The notes beneath the pieces were generated by a model. The model saw only the letters and a program-made list of their open reading frames with translations. It ran no database searches and was not told where the DNA came from. From Bordetella parapertussis (GTDB taxonomy: Bacteria; Pseudomonadota; Gammaproteobacteria; Burkholderiales; SG8-41), in NCBI GenBank assembly GCA_945885345.1, contig CAMCYP010000036.1, positions 1-32,517 on the forward strand: DNA of 32,517 bases. The letters run 5' to 3'. A program made the translations under genes and the position numbers. Shown here piece by piece: positions 25,242 through 32,517 of this stretch (positions are counted from its first letter, which is position 1; each line of letters begins with the position of its first letter).

Positions 25242-26732
25242 ATGTCAGCCAATCCAGAATTCGATGTAATCGTCGTCGGCAAGGGCAATGCCGCGCTGTG
25301 CGCCGCCCTGTCGGCCCATGACCAGGGCGCACGCGTCGTCGTGCTCGAAGCCGCGCATGAGGATGAATCCGGCGGCAACAGCCGCTTCGCCGGCGGCGTG
25401 ATGCGCTTTGCTTACGAGACCGTGGAAGACCTGACCCGCGTCACCGACATCACCCCGCAGGAAATCGCCGAAACCGATTTCGGCACCAACACCCGCGAGG
25501 AATTCCTCGACAAGATCCACCAGCTGACCAGCTATCGCACCGACCCCGACCTGTCGGAATACCTGGTCAACGAAAGCCTCAACACCATGGTCTGGCTGCG
25601 CGAGAAGGGCGTGAAGTTCGTGCCGAACTGGGGCCGCCAGTCGGCGGTGGTCGATGGCAAGCGCCGCTTTTTCGGCAACATGCCGATCGAAGCCCACGGC
25701 GGCGGCGCCGGCCTGGTGCAATATTTGGATAAAGCGGTGCAAAAAGCCGGCATTCCGGTACTGTACGAAACCCGCGCCCTCAAGCTGCTCTACGACGGCG
25801 CCACGGTCAGCGGCGTACAGGTGCGGCAGAAGGGCAAGGCCTTCGAGATGAAAGCCAAATCGGTGGTGCTCGCCTGCGGCGGCTTTGAAGCCAATCCCGA
25901 AATGCGTGCGCGTTACCTCGGCCCGGGCTGGGAACTGGCGAAAGTGCGCGGCTCGCGCTTCAACGTCGGCGATGGCCTGAAAATGGCGCTGGACATCGGT
26001 GCCGCGCCGTACGGCAACTGGTCGGGCTGCCACGCCACCGGCTGGGATCGTTACGCGCCGGAATTCGGCGACGTCAACGTCGGCGACCAGTTCCAGAAAC
26101 ACAGTTACATCTTCGGCCTGCTGATCAACGCCGAAGGCAAACGCTTTGTCGATGAAGGCCAGGATTTCCATTCCTTCACCTATGCCAAATATGGTGGTGA
26201 AGTGCTCAAGCAGCCGGGCCAGTTTGCATGGCAGGTGTTCGATGCCAAGGTCACCAAGCTGCTGCGTTCGGAGTACCGCATCAAGTTCGTCACCAAGGTC
26301 AGCGCCAACACGCTGGAAGAACTCGCCACCAAGCTGGAAGGTGTGAATCCCGAGGGTTTCCTCAAAACCGCGCACGACTACAACAACGCGGTGATGAAGG
26401 ACGTGCCCTTCAACCACGTGATCAAGGACGGCAAGGGCACGCAGGGCATCGAACCGCCGAAATCGAACTGGGCGCAGCCGCTGGACACTCCGCCCTACGA
26501 TGCCTACGCCACCACCTGCGGCATCACCTTTACCTTCGGCGGACTGCGCGTGGTGAAGGACAGCGGCCAGGTGCTCGATACCAACCACCTGCCGATTCCC
26601 GGCCTCTATTGCGCCGGCGAAATGGTCGGCGGCCTGTTCTATTTCAATTACCCGAGCGGCACCGGACTGGTGTCGGGTGCGGTGTTCGGTAAACTGGCGG
26701 GCGCTTCAGCCGGGCAGAACGCCAAGGCCTGA
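25242..26732 (+). CDS. tcuA: FAD-dependent dehydrogenase, TcuA-like
   Basis: This 496-residue flavoprotein belongs to the fumarate reductase/succinate dehydrogenase family and is closest in motif to tricarballylate dehydrogenase TcuA. The N-terminal FAD site is VIVVGKGNAALCAAL (GxGxxA at 13-18) with LEAA at the ribose-binding acid (Glu36) and GGNSRFAGG. The C-terminal FAD block is GLYCAGEMVGGLFYFNYPSG. The capping domain lies between (FGLLINAEGKRFVDEGQ). The ATG at 25242 is preceded by GAAAGGCAATACGCA. TcuA oxidises tricarballylate to cis-aconitate, which would suit neighbours of the MmgE/PrpD family. The exact substrate here is an inference. Confidence 0.85.
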   Translation: MSANPEFDVIVVGKGNAALCAALSAHDQGARVVVLEAAHEDESGGNSRFAGGVMRFAYETVEDLTRVTDITPQEIAETDFGTNTREEFLDKIHQLTSYRTDPDLSEYLVNESLNTMVWLREKGVKFVPNWGRQSAVVDGKRRFFGNMPIEAHGGGAGLVQYLDKAVQKAGIPVLYETRALKLLYDGATVSGVQVRQKGKAFEMKAKSVVLACGGFEANPEMRARYLGPGWELAKVRGSRFNVGDGLKMALDIGAAPYGNWSGCHATGWDRYAPEFGDVNVGDQFQKHSYIFGLLINAEGKRFVDEGQDFHSFTYAKYGGEVLKQPGQFAWQVFDAKVTKLLRSEYRIKFVTKVSANTLEELATKLEGVNPEGFLKTAHDYNNAVMKDVPFNHVIKDGKGTQGIEPPKSNWAQPLDTPPYDAYATTCGITFTFGGLRVVKDSGQVLDTNHLPIPGLYCAGEMVGGLFYFNYPSGTGLVSGAVFGKLAGASAGQNAKA

Positions 26733-26760
26733 TTTTCCTTCCCATACACCGGAGTCACCC

Positions 26761-28182
26761 ATGTCCTCGCAAAAACCACCCCTGCTGGCCGAAGCCACGC
26801 GCGACCTCGCGCGTTTCGGCGCAGCACTCCGTTATGACGACATCCCCGCCGACGTCATCGCCCGCATCAAGCTGAGCCTGCTCGACAGCCTCGGCTGCTG
26901 CCTGTTCGGCGCGACCTTGCCGTGGACCAAAAAAGTGGCCGCGCTGGCCGAGCTGGAAAGTGCAAAACCCGTGGCCACGCTCATTGGCCTCGGCCGCAAA
27001 ACCTCGGCATCACTGGCGGCATTGGTCAACGGCACCTCGGGCCATGCCTTCGAGCTCGACGACATCCACAAGGAATCGATCATCCACGCCGGTTCCATCG
27101 CCACGCCGGTGGCCCTGGGTCTCGCCGAATTGAATGTACAAAAAAGCGGGAAGGTTTCCGGTCGCGATGTGCTGACGGCGATGGTCGCCGGTTATGAAAT
27201 CGGCCACCGCGTCGGCAACGCCGCAACCATGAGTCTGTTTTTCCGCGGCTTCCATCCGCAGGGCACCTCCGGCGCATTTGTCGCTGCCGCCACTGCGGCA
27301 CGCATGCTGAATCTCGACGCCCTGCAGTTCCAGCATGCACTGGGCATGGCCGGTTCACAGGCCGGCGGCCTGATGGCAGCGCAGGAAGGCGCGATGGTCA
27401 AACGTTTTCACAGCGGACGCGCCGCGCAGAGCGGCGTGTATGCCGCACAACTTGCTGCCGATGGTTTCACCGGCATTCTTGACGCACTGGAAGCCCCGTA
27501 CGGCGGTTATCTGTCGACTTATTCGGATGAACCGAATCCGTCGCGATTGACGGCAGGATTGGGCAAGAACTGGGAAACACTGAACGTCGGTTACAAGCCG
27601 CATGCCAGTGTCACCAGCATCCACAGCGCGCTCGACGGCCTTGCCGCAATCATGCAGGAACAGAAACTCAAGGCCGCTGACATTGCCAAGGTCGAAACCG
27701 GCCTGTCGCCGATGACCCATGTGCATTGCGCCTGGGAGTACAAGGCACAGGGCGTCACCGCGGCGCAGATGAATCTGTATTACGGCATGGCGGTGATCGC
27801 ACTCGATGGCGCGGCATTCACCGAACAGTTCCGCGAAGCGCGTCTGGCTGATCCGCAGATTCTTGATTTCATCACCCGCATCAGCGCGCATGTCGATCCC
27901 GAGATCGAAAAAATGGGCGCGCCGTTCCGCCACGCGTCACGGGTTAAAATCACCGCCCGCAACGGTCAGGTGTTTGAAAAACTGTCGCTCCACCGCCGCG
28001 GCAGTCCGGAAAATCCGCTGTCACCGGAAGAAGTGCTGCACAAATTCCGCAACGTTGTCGCGCCGTGCATGGACAAAGCCGCGGCCGAAATGATCATCAC
28101 AACGGTGAACAAGTTTGAAACACTGACCGACATCAGCAGCGTGATGCCGCTGCTGGGCGCCGCGGTGCGCGCCCCAAAGTAG
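26761..28182 (+). CDS. MmgE/PrpD family protein (copy 2)
   Basis: This 473-residue protein lies 28 bases after the flavoprotein stop, behind GGAGTCACCC. Family blocks are ALVNGTSGHAFELDDIHKES (active-site Asp pair), GYEIGHRVG, FHPQGTSGAFVAAA, MVKRFHSGRAAQSG (catalytic-site Lys/His region) and GYKPHASVTSIH. Start MSSQKPPLL. It differs from copy 1 in nearly every loop, so it is not a recent duplicate. It probably acts on the product of, or a substrate related to, the adjacent dehydrogenase. Confidence 0.9.
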   Translation: MSSQKPPLLAEATRDLARFGAALRYDDIPADVIARIKLSLLDSLGCCLFGATLPWTKKVAALAELESAKPVATLIGLGRKTSASLAALVNGTSGHAFELDDIHKESIIHAGSIATPVALGLAELNVQKSGKVSGRDVLTAMVAGYEIGHRVGNAATMSLFFRGFHPQGTSGAFVAAATAARMLNLDALQFQHALGMAGSQAGGLMAAQEGAMVKRFHSGRAAQSGVYAAQLAADGFTGILDALEAPYGGYLSTYSDEPNPSRLTAGLGKNWETLNVGYKPHASVTSIHSALDGLAAIMQEQKLKAADIAKVETGLSPMTHVHCAWEYKAQGVTAAQMNLYYGMAVIALDGAAFTEQFREARLADPQILDFITRISAHVDPEIEKMGAPFRHASRVKITARNGQVFEKLSLHRRGSPENPLSPEEVLHKFRNVVAPCMDKAAAEMIITTVNKFETLTDISSVMPLLGAAVRAPK

Positions 28183-28247
28183 CAAATGGTAAAAATGTTA
28201 TAAGTCGTTGTTTTTATTGGTAATTTATAGATTCTTACTGACTCACC

Positions 28248-28304
28248 CCGTTCGCCCTGAGCTTGTCGAAGGGGAACGGGCTTCGACAAGCTCAGCCCGA
28301 ACGG
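28248..28304. repeat. Imperfect long inverted repeat (REP-type element)
   Basis: CCGTTCG then CCCTGAGCTTGTCGAAG (28248-28271) is matched in reverse complement by 28281-28304, 24 bases per arm with two mismatches, around a 9-base loop. The core CTTCGACAAGCTCAG is a type seen as a dispersed intergenic repeat in many proteobacteria. It sits alone between MmgE copies 2 and 3 and could act as a hairpin in the mRNA. Confidence 0.85.
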
Positions 28305-28347
28305 TCTCATTTTAGTTTTCATACACCAGCGACAGGAATTCATCACC

Positions 28348-29745
28348 ATGGCCAAACAATCCACCAGCGACAATCCCTACACCCGCGGCATGGCCGCCTT
28401 CGTTTCCGGTCTGACCTACGACAAGATTCCGGAAGAAGTCCGCCATCGCAACAAGTTGCTGATGCTGGATTCGCTGGGTTGTGCTTTGTACGGCGCGGAC
28501 CTGCAATGGAGCCGCATTCTGCAAGACACGCTGGAGCGCGTCGACACCACGCGCGCTTGCAGCGTATGGGGCACCAACAAAAAACTCTCCGCACCGCACG
28601 CCGCGCTGGTCAACGGTACACAAGTGCAGGGCTTCGAACTCGACGACGTGCACCGCGCCGGCGTGCTGCATGTCGGCGCCGTGGTATTGCCGGCGCTGAT
28701 CTCGGTCACTGAAATGAAACCGGGCATGAGCGGCAAGGAATTCCTCACCTCCGCCGTCGCCGGTTATGAAATAGGCCCGCGCGTCGGTCTGTGCATGGGC
28801 CCCTCGCATATCGCCTCGGGCTGGCATTCGGGCGCAACACTCGGCGTGTTCTCCGCCGCAGCGGGCGCCGCACGCGGCCTGAAACTCGACACTGACAAAA
28901 CCGTGCACGCACTGGGCATCGCCGGCACGCAGGCCGGCGGCCTGATGGCGGCGCAGTTCGGCGCCATGGTCAAACGCATGCACGCCGGTCGTTCCTCGCA
29001 ATCCGGGCTCTACGGCGCGCTGTTCGCCGAAGCCGGCTTCACCGGCATCCTCAATGTGCTGGAAAGCGAATACGGCGGCTTCTGCACCACGATGTCGCAG
29101 TCGACCGACAAGTTCAATCTTGCTGAACTCACCGCCGGCCTCGGCGAGGTGTGGCAGACCATGGGCATCGCACTGAAGTTCTACGCCTGCGTCGGCACCA
29201 ACCACACCACGCTGGATGCCCTGCGCGACATGCGCCGCGAACGCCCCTTCACCCACAACGACGTAAAGAAGGTGGTCGTCCACGGTTCCGAAGTGACCGT
29301 GCACCATGTCGGCTGGCCGTACGAGCCGCAGGGCCTGACTTCGGCGCAATTGAACATGCCGTACTGCATCGCCGCCTGGCTGATCGAGAACGACTGCTTT
29401 GTCGACCAGTTCACCGAAGCCATGGTCGCCGACCCGCAACGCATCGCGCTGTCGAAAAAAGTCGAAGTCCTGCACGACCCGGCGATCACCGCGCTCGGCG
29501 CCAAGCTGCGGCATAAAGTGCACGTCGAACTGCACCTGAACGACGGCACGATCATGAAGCGCACCGTCGAGGCCGCACGCGGCAGCGAGAAACATTTCGC
29601 CACCGACGCCGAGATCATCGAGAAATTCGAAAAACTCGCGATCAAGGCACTGCCCAAGGCGCGTGTTGAGGAACTGCGCGACGCGGTGATGGGCATCGAG
29701 AAACTGCCCGATGCCACCGTGCTGTCGAAACTGCTGACGGCGTAA
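28348..29745 (+). CDS. MmgE/PrpD family protein (copy 3)
   Basis: This is a 465-residue protein. Blocks are ALVNGTQVQGFELDDVHRAG, GYEIGPRVGLCMG, WHSGATLGVFSAAAGAA, MVKRMHAGRSSQSG (catalytic-site Lys/His region) and KFYACVGTNHTTLDAL. It starts MAKQSTSDNPYTRG behind GACAGGAATTC. It is more like copy 2 than copy 1 in the MVKR-H-GR block and in the preceding GTQAGGLMAAQFGA. The gap before it holds the inverted repeat and no obvious promoter. Copy 4 starts 3 bases after its stop, implying translational coupling. Confidence 0.9.
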   Translation: MAKQSTSDNPYTRGMAAFVSGLTYDKIPEEVRHRNKLLMLDSLGCALYGADLQWSRILQDTLERVDTTRACSVWGTNKKLSAPHAALVNGTQVQGFELDDVHRAGVLHVGAVVLPALISVTEMKPGMSGKEFLTSAVAGYEIGPRVGLCMGPSHIASGWHSGATLGVFSAAAGAARGLKLDTDKTVHALGIAGTQAGGLMAAQFGAMVKRMHAGRSSQSGLYGALFAEAGFTGILNVLESEYGGFCTTMSQSTDKFNLAELTAGLGEVWQTMGIALKFYACVGTNHTTLDALRDMRRERPFTHNDVKKVVVHGSEVTVHHVGWPYEPQGLTSAQLNMPYCIAAWLIENDCFVDQFTEAMVADPQRIALSKKVEVLHDPAITALGAKLRHKVHVELHLNDGTIMKRTVEAARGSEKHFATDAEIIEKFEKLAIKALPKARVEELRDAVMGIEKLPDATVLSKLLTA

Positions 29746-29748
29746 ATC

Positions 29749-31122
29749 GTGGACCAGACCGTGAACACTGCGAAAACGGCAGCCCGTACGCTCGCAGAGT
29801 TTGCGGCCGGGCTGACTTACGAACAGATTCCGGTGGCACCGCGCGAACGCGCGCGGCAGTGCATTATCGACACCACCGGCGCAGCGCTGTTCGGTTCGCG
29901 CCTGCCGTGGAGCCGCATCGTCGCGGGTCACGCAAAAAATTGCGGCGGCAACGGCATGAGCCGCGTCATTGGCACCGCGCTGAAAGTATCACCGCCGGCG
30001 GCCGCGCTGGCCAACGGCGTGTGCAGCCATGCTTTTGAACTGGACGGCCTGCGCAAACCCAGCGCCGGCGTGCATCCCGGCGCAATCCTGCTGCCATCAG
30101 CACTCGCGGTTGCCGAACACCAGAGTGCCGGTGGTCGCGACCTGCTGACCGCTTTTGTCGCCGGCGCCGAAGTGATGTTCCGCATCGGCCTTGCCGCCAA
30201 ACAGACCACGGAAACCCTGGGCTTCCATGCCCCGGGTGTCAACGGCCCCTACGGTTCGGCCATCGTCGCCGGCAAACTGCTGGGGCTCAGCACCGATCAG
30301 CTGACGCAGGCGCTGGGCATCGCGGGCTCCCTGGGCGGCGGATTGCTCGCTTTCGCCAAGGCCGGCAACGGCGCGATGGTGAAGCGCCTGCACATGGGCC
30401 GCGCCGCCGAAGCCGGCGTGGTTGCCGCGCTGCTCGCCCGCGACGGTTACGAAGGCCCGGATTCGGTGCTCGAAGGCCAATATGGCTACCTCGAAGCCTA
30501 TGCCCGCGATGGTGATGCGACACAGTTCACCAAAGACCTCGGCACGCATTTCGACATCGTCCATGCCTGCCTGAAACGTTATGCCTGCCACATCACTGCG
30601 CATACCCCCGTGCAGTCCCTGCAGGAGTTGCGTGCAGAAAACAATTTCAACGGTGACGACGTTGCGGCGTTGACGATTTTTGCGCGGCACAAGGTACTGT
30701 CGCATCACGACATCCGCGAACCACGCGACGTTGCCGGCGCACAGTACAGCGTGCCGTTTTGCGCCGCCATCGCGCTGTATTACGACGTCAACGATCCGCT
30801 GGCATTTTCCGAAACCGCGCTGAATGACAGCAAGGTCCGTGCGCTGGCCCGCAAGCTCAAGCTGATCGAGATGGGTGACGCCGAAAAAGGCGGCGCCTGG
30901 GCAACGCGGGTGGTGGTTGAACTTCGCGATGGTCGCAGGTTCGAACGCTTTACCGAAGAATTCAAGGGCACGCCGGCTTCACCGCTGTCGGCGGAGGAAC
31001 TGCAGACCAAGTTCATGCGCATGGCCGGCAACCATCCCAAGGCAGCCGAACTGCATGCGCAGCTGACCGCGCTGGAAACCATCGCCGACTGCCGCTCCCT
31101 GGCAATCAGCGCTGCAAACTGA
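29749..31122 (+). CDS. MmgE/PrpD family protein (copy 4)
   Basis: This 457-residue protein probably starts at GTG 29749, just after the TAA of copy 3; a second in-frame GTG lies 12 bases on. Blocks are ALANGVCSHAFELDGLRKPS (the second Asp of the pair is replaced by Gly), HPGAILLPSALAVAEH, MVKRLHMGRAAEAG (catalytic-site Lys/His region) and KRYACHITAHTPVQSL. The altered acidic pair may mean a different substrate. It is followed after 33 bases by Bug copy 4, forming the end of the probable tcuA-like operon. Confidence 0.88.
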   Translation: MDQTVNTAKTAARTLAEFAAGLTYEQIPVAPRERARQCIIDTTGAALFGSRLPWSRIVAGHAKNCGGNGMSRVIGTALKVSPPAAALANGVCSHAFELDGLRKPSAGVHPGAILLPSALAVAEHQSAGGRDLLTAFVAGAEVMFRIGLAAKQTTETLGFHAPGVNGPYGSAIVAGKLLGLSTDQLTQALGIAGSLGGGLLAFAKAGNGAMVKRLHMGRAAEAGVVAALLARDGYEGPDSVLEGQYGYLEAYARDGDATQFTKDLGTHFDIVHACLKRYACHITAHTPVQSLQELRAENNFNGDDVAALTIFARHKVLSHHDIREPRDVAGAQYSVPFCAAIALYYDVNDPLAFSETALNDSKVRALARKLKLIEMGDAEKGGAWATRVVVELRDGRRFERFTEEFKGTPASPLSAEELQTKFMRMAGNHPKAAELHAQLTALETIADCRSLAISAAN

Positions 31123-31155
31123 ACACCGCATCACAACAGTAGCGAGGAGAAACTC

Positions 31156-32103
31156 ATGACCCGATGGCTGATCGGCGCGTTTTGCGCCATGGCACTGTCC
31201 GCGCAAGCGGCCTACCCCGACAAACCGGTGCGACTGATCGTGCCGCTGTCAGCCGGCGGCGGCATGGATACCGTGACCCGTGCAGTGGCAACGCCACTCT
31301 CGGAAAAACTCGGCCAGACGGTGGTCGTCGACAACCGCGCCGGTGGCGGCGGCGCGATCGGCGCCGAACTCACCAAGGAAGCGCCGAAAGACGGTCACAC
31401 GCTGCTGATGGCGAGTGCGACCTTCGTCATTCATCCCCTGCTCTACCCGGCGCGTTACGTGCCGGCGCGGGATTACGCAGCCATCACCCAGGTCACGCGC
31501 CAGCCTTATGTGCTGATGGTGCATCCAAGCATTCCCGCAAAAACCGTCAAGGAACTGGTCGCCTATACCAAGGCCAACCCGAACAAGATCAATTACGCAT
31601 CAGCCGGCCAGGGCAGCCTGATCCACCTGACCACGGAGCTGTTCAAGGTGCGCACCGGCGCCGACATGAATCACATTCCGTACAAAGGCATGGGTGGCGC
31701 GTACATCGACATGCTGTCCGGCCGCATCCAGGCCGCGTTCCCGAGCATCATTTCGGTGTTGCCGCACCTGAAGACCGGCAAGCTGCGTGCACTGGCGGTG
31801 ACCAGCGCAAAGCGCGCGGCCACGCTGCCCGACATTCCGAGCCTGCAGGAAGCCGGCGTGCCCAACATTGATGTTTCAAACTGGTACGGCCTGTTCGCAC
31901 CGGCGGGTACACCGCGCCCGGTGATCGATCGCGTTCATCGTGAAGTCGTCGAAATCCTCAAAACGGCTGAAATGCAAAAACGCATGGCCGCCGACGGCGC
32001 CGACGGTGTCGGCAACACGCCGGTCGAGTTCGCCGCCTATGTCAAAGCCGAATCGGCACGCTGGGCGGAAGTCATCAAAAAATCCAACATCAAGGCGGAC
32101 TGA
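31156..32103 (+). CDS. Bug/TctC-family periplasmic substrate-binding protein (copy 4)
   Basis: This 315-residue receptor has a short signal peptide ending ALSAQA before AYPDKPVRLIVPLSAGGG. Family blocks are VVVDNRAGGGGAIGAEL, GHTLLMASATFVIHP, YASAGQGSLIHLTTEL and HIPYKGMGGAYIDML. AGCGAGGAGAAACTC precedes the ATG at 31156. It is the last gene of the probable operon with the TcuA-like dehydrogenase and three MmgE/PrpD proteins. It probably binds the carboxylate that the cluster processes. Confidence 0.93.
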   Translation: MTRWLIGAFCAMALSAQAAYPDKPVRLIVPLSAGGGMDTVTRAVATPLSEKLGQTVVVDNRAGGGGAIGAELTKEAPKDGHTLLMASATFVIHPLLYPARYVPARDYAAITQVTRQPYVLMVHPSIPAKTVKELVAYTKANPNKINYASAGQGSLIHLTTELFKVRTGADMNHIPYKGMGGAYIDMLSGRIQAAFPSIISVLPHLKTGKLRALAVTSAKRAATLPDIPSLQEAGVPNIDVSNWYGLFAPAGTPRPVIDRVHREVVEILKTAEMQKRMAADGADGVGNTPVEFAAYVKAESARWAEVIKKSNIKAD

Positions 32104-32114
32104 ACCACCGGCGT

Positions 32115-32140
32115 CGCGTCACACAGATCGGTGTGACGCG
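32115..32140 (+). terminator. Perfect hairpin after the last Bug gene, no T tract
   Basis: CGCGTCACAC (32115-32124) and GTGTGACGCG (32131-32140) form a 10-bp stem around AGATCG, 11 bases after the Bug stop. The lack of a T run means it may stabilise the mRNA end rather than terminate transcription. Confidence 0.5.
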
Positions 32141-32290
32141 CCACTGTTGCCGCCGCTACCGCCCGCGGCAAGCCGGCTGCGGTTACAATCGCCGCGGCCC
32201 GTACACGACGCAGCAGCCTGCGGCGTTGACAGTTGCAGCACTCGCCGGCACCGGATACAAATAAATCAATAAAATCAATAGGTTAAATAA

Positions 32291-32517
32291 ATGCTCATTT
32301 ACGCGCTGACTATTTTTGCGAGCGCGTTCCTGCTGTTCCTGGTGCAACCGATCATGGCGAAACAGATCCTGCCGTGGTTTGGCGGTTCCGCGGCGGTGTG
32401 GACGACCTGCCTGATGTTTTTCCAGCTGGTGCTGCTTGCCGGCTACGCCTATGCCGACTGGACCGTACGTTTCCTCAAACCGCGACCGCAGGTCATCCTG
32501 CATGTCGCCCTGATCGT
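32291..32517 (+). CDS. Membrane protein, fused MFS/spermidine-synthase type, N-terminal part
   Basis: Only 75 codons are present; the gene runs off the right edge. The translation begins MLIYALTIFASAFLLFLVQP, then IMAKQILPWFGGSAAVWTTC and LMFFQLVLLAGYAYADW. This N-terminus (LFLVQP, MAKQILPWFGGSAAVW, GYAYA) is typical of multi-membrane-span proteins carrying a spermidine-synthase-like domain further on. Two hydrophobic helices are visible. The ATG at 32291 lies in an AT-rich stretch with a weak ribosome site (ATAGGTTAAATAA). The function is unsettled for the family. Confidence 0.8.
   Translation, partial: MLIYALTIFASAFLLFLVQPIMAKQILPWFGGSAAVWTTCLMFFQLVLLAGYAYADWTVRFLKPRPQVILHVALI

Noticed and set aside
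32226..32259. TTGACA at 32226 as a promoter for the final membrane protein
   Set aside because: No acceptable -10 box lies 16-18 bases downstream; the nearest (GATACA) is 22 bases away.

Overview
The window is GC-rich, densely coded DNA from a betaproteobacterium, most likely Burkholderiales-like. The evidence is the clpS/clpA/cold-shock neighbourhood, the nudJ-mnmA pair and four separate Bug/TctC periplasmic receptor genes. No stretch over about 300 bases lacks a gene.

Left part (1-7900) is mostly housekeeping. It holds clpA (partial) and clpS on the minus strand, a cold-shock gene, a well-expressed-looking 458-residue protein I do not recognise, malate synthase (aceB), rluE, two tandem small exported lysine-rich proteins, nudJ and mnmA.

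The centre (7900-20000) is a selenocysteine island. It has selA and selB overlapping by ATGA, and a complete 95-nt tRNA-Sec (selC, anticodon TCA). It also has two genes that ordinary gene calling would break at an in-frame TGA. The first (8654-9424) is a glutaredoxin-like domain with a U-S-S-C active site fused to a DinB-like helical domain. The second (16098-16628) is a UGSC-family protein. Each TGA is followed at the right distance by a hairpin with a G at the first or second apical-loop position, as in bacterial SECIS elements. The UGSC gene sits behind a GntR/UTRA regulator, a near-consensus promoter overlapped by a perfect 11-bp-arm inverted repeat, and a 339-residue partner protein of unknown function. 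A Bug receptor and a thioredoxin-reductase-like flavoprotein with a CADC motif follow. My working model is that the GntR protein senses a small organic ligand and controls a selenocysteine-dependent redox module, with selA/selB/selC supplying decoding. SelD is not in this window.

The right part (20000-32517) is a catabolic region. It carries four divergent MmgE/PrpD paralogues, an SDR-family protein lacking the usual catalytic Ser and Lys, an amidohydrolase, two Bug receptors, a LysR regulator and a TcuA-like FAD dehydrogenase. It looks like uptake and processing of one or more di- or tricarboxylates, but the substrate cannot be read from the sequence. The window ends inside a membrane protein resembling fused MFS/spermidine-synthase proteins.
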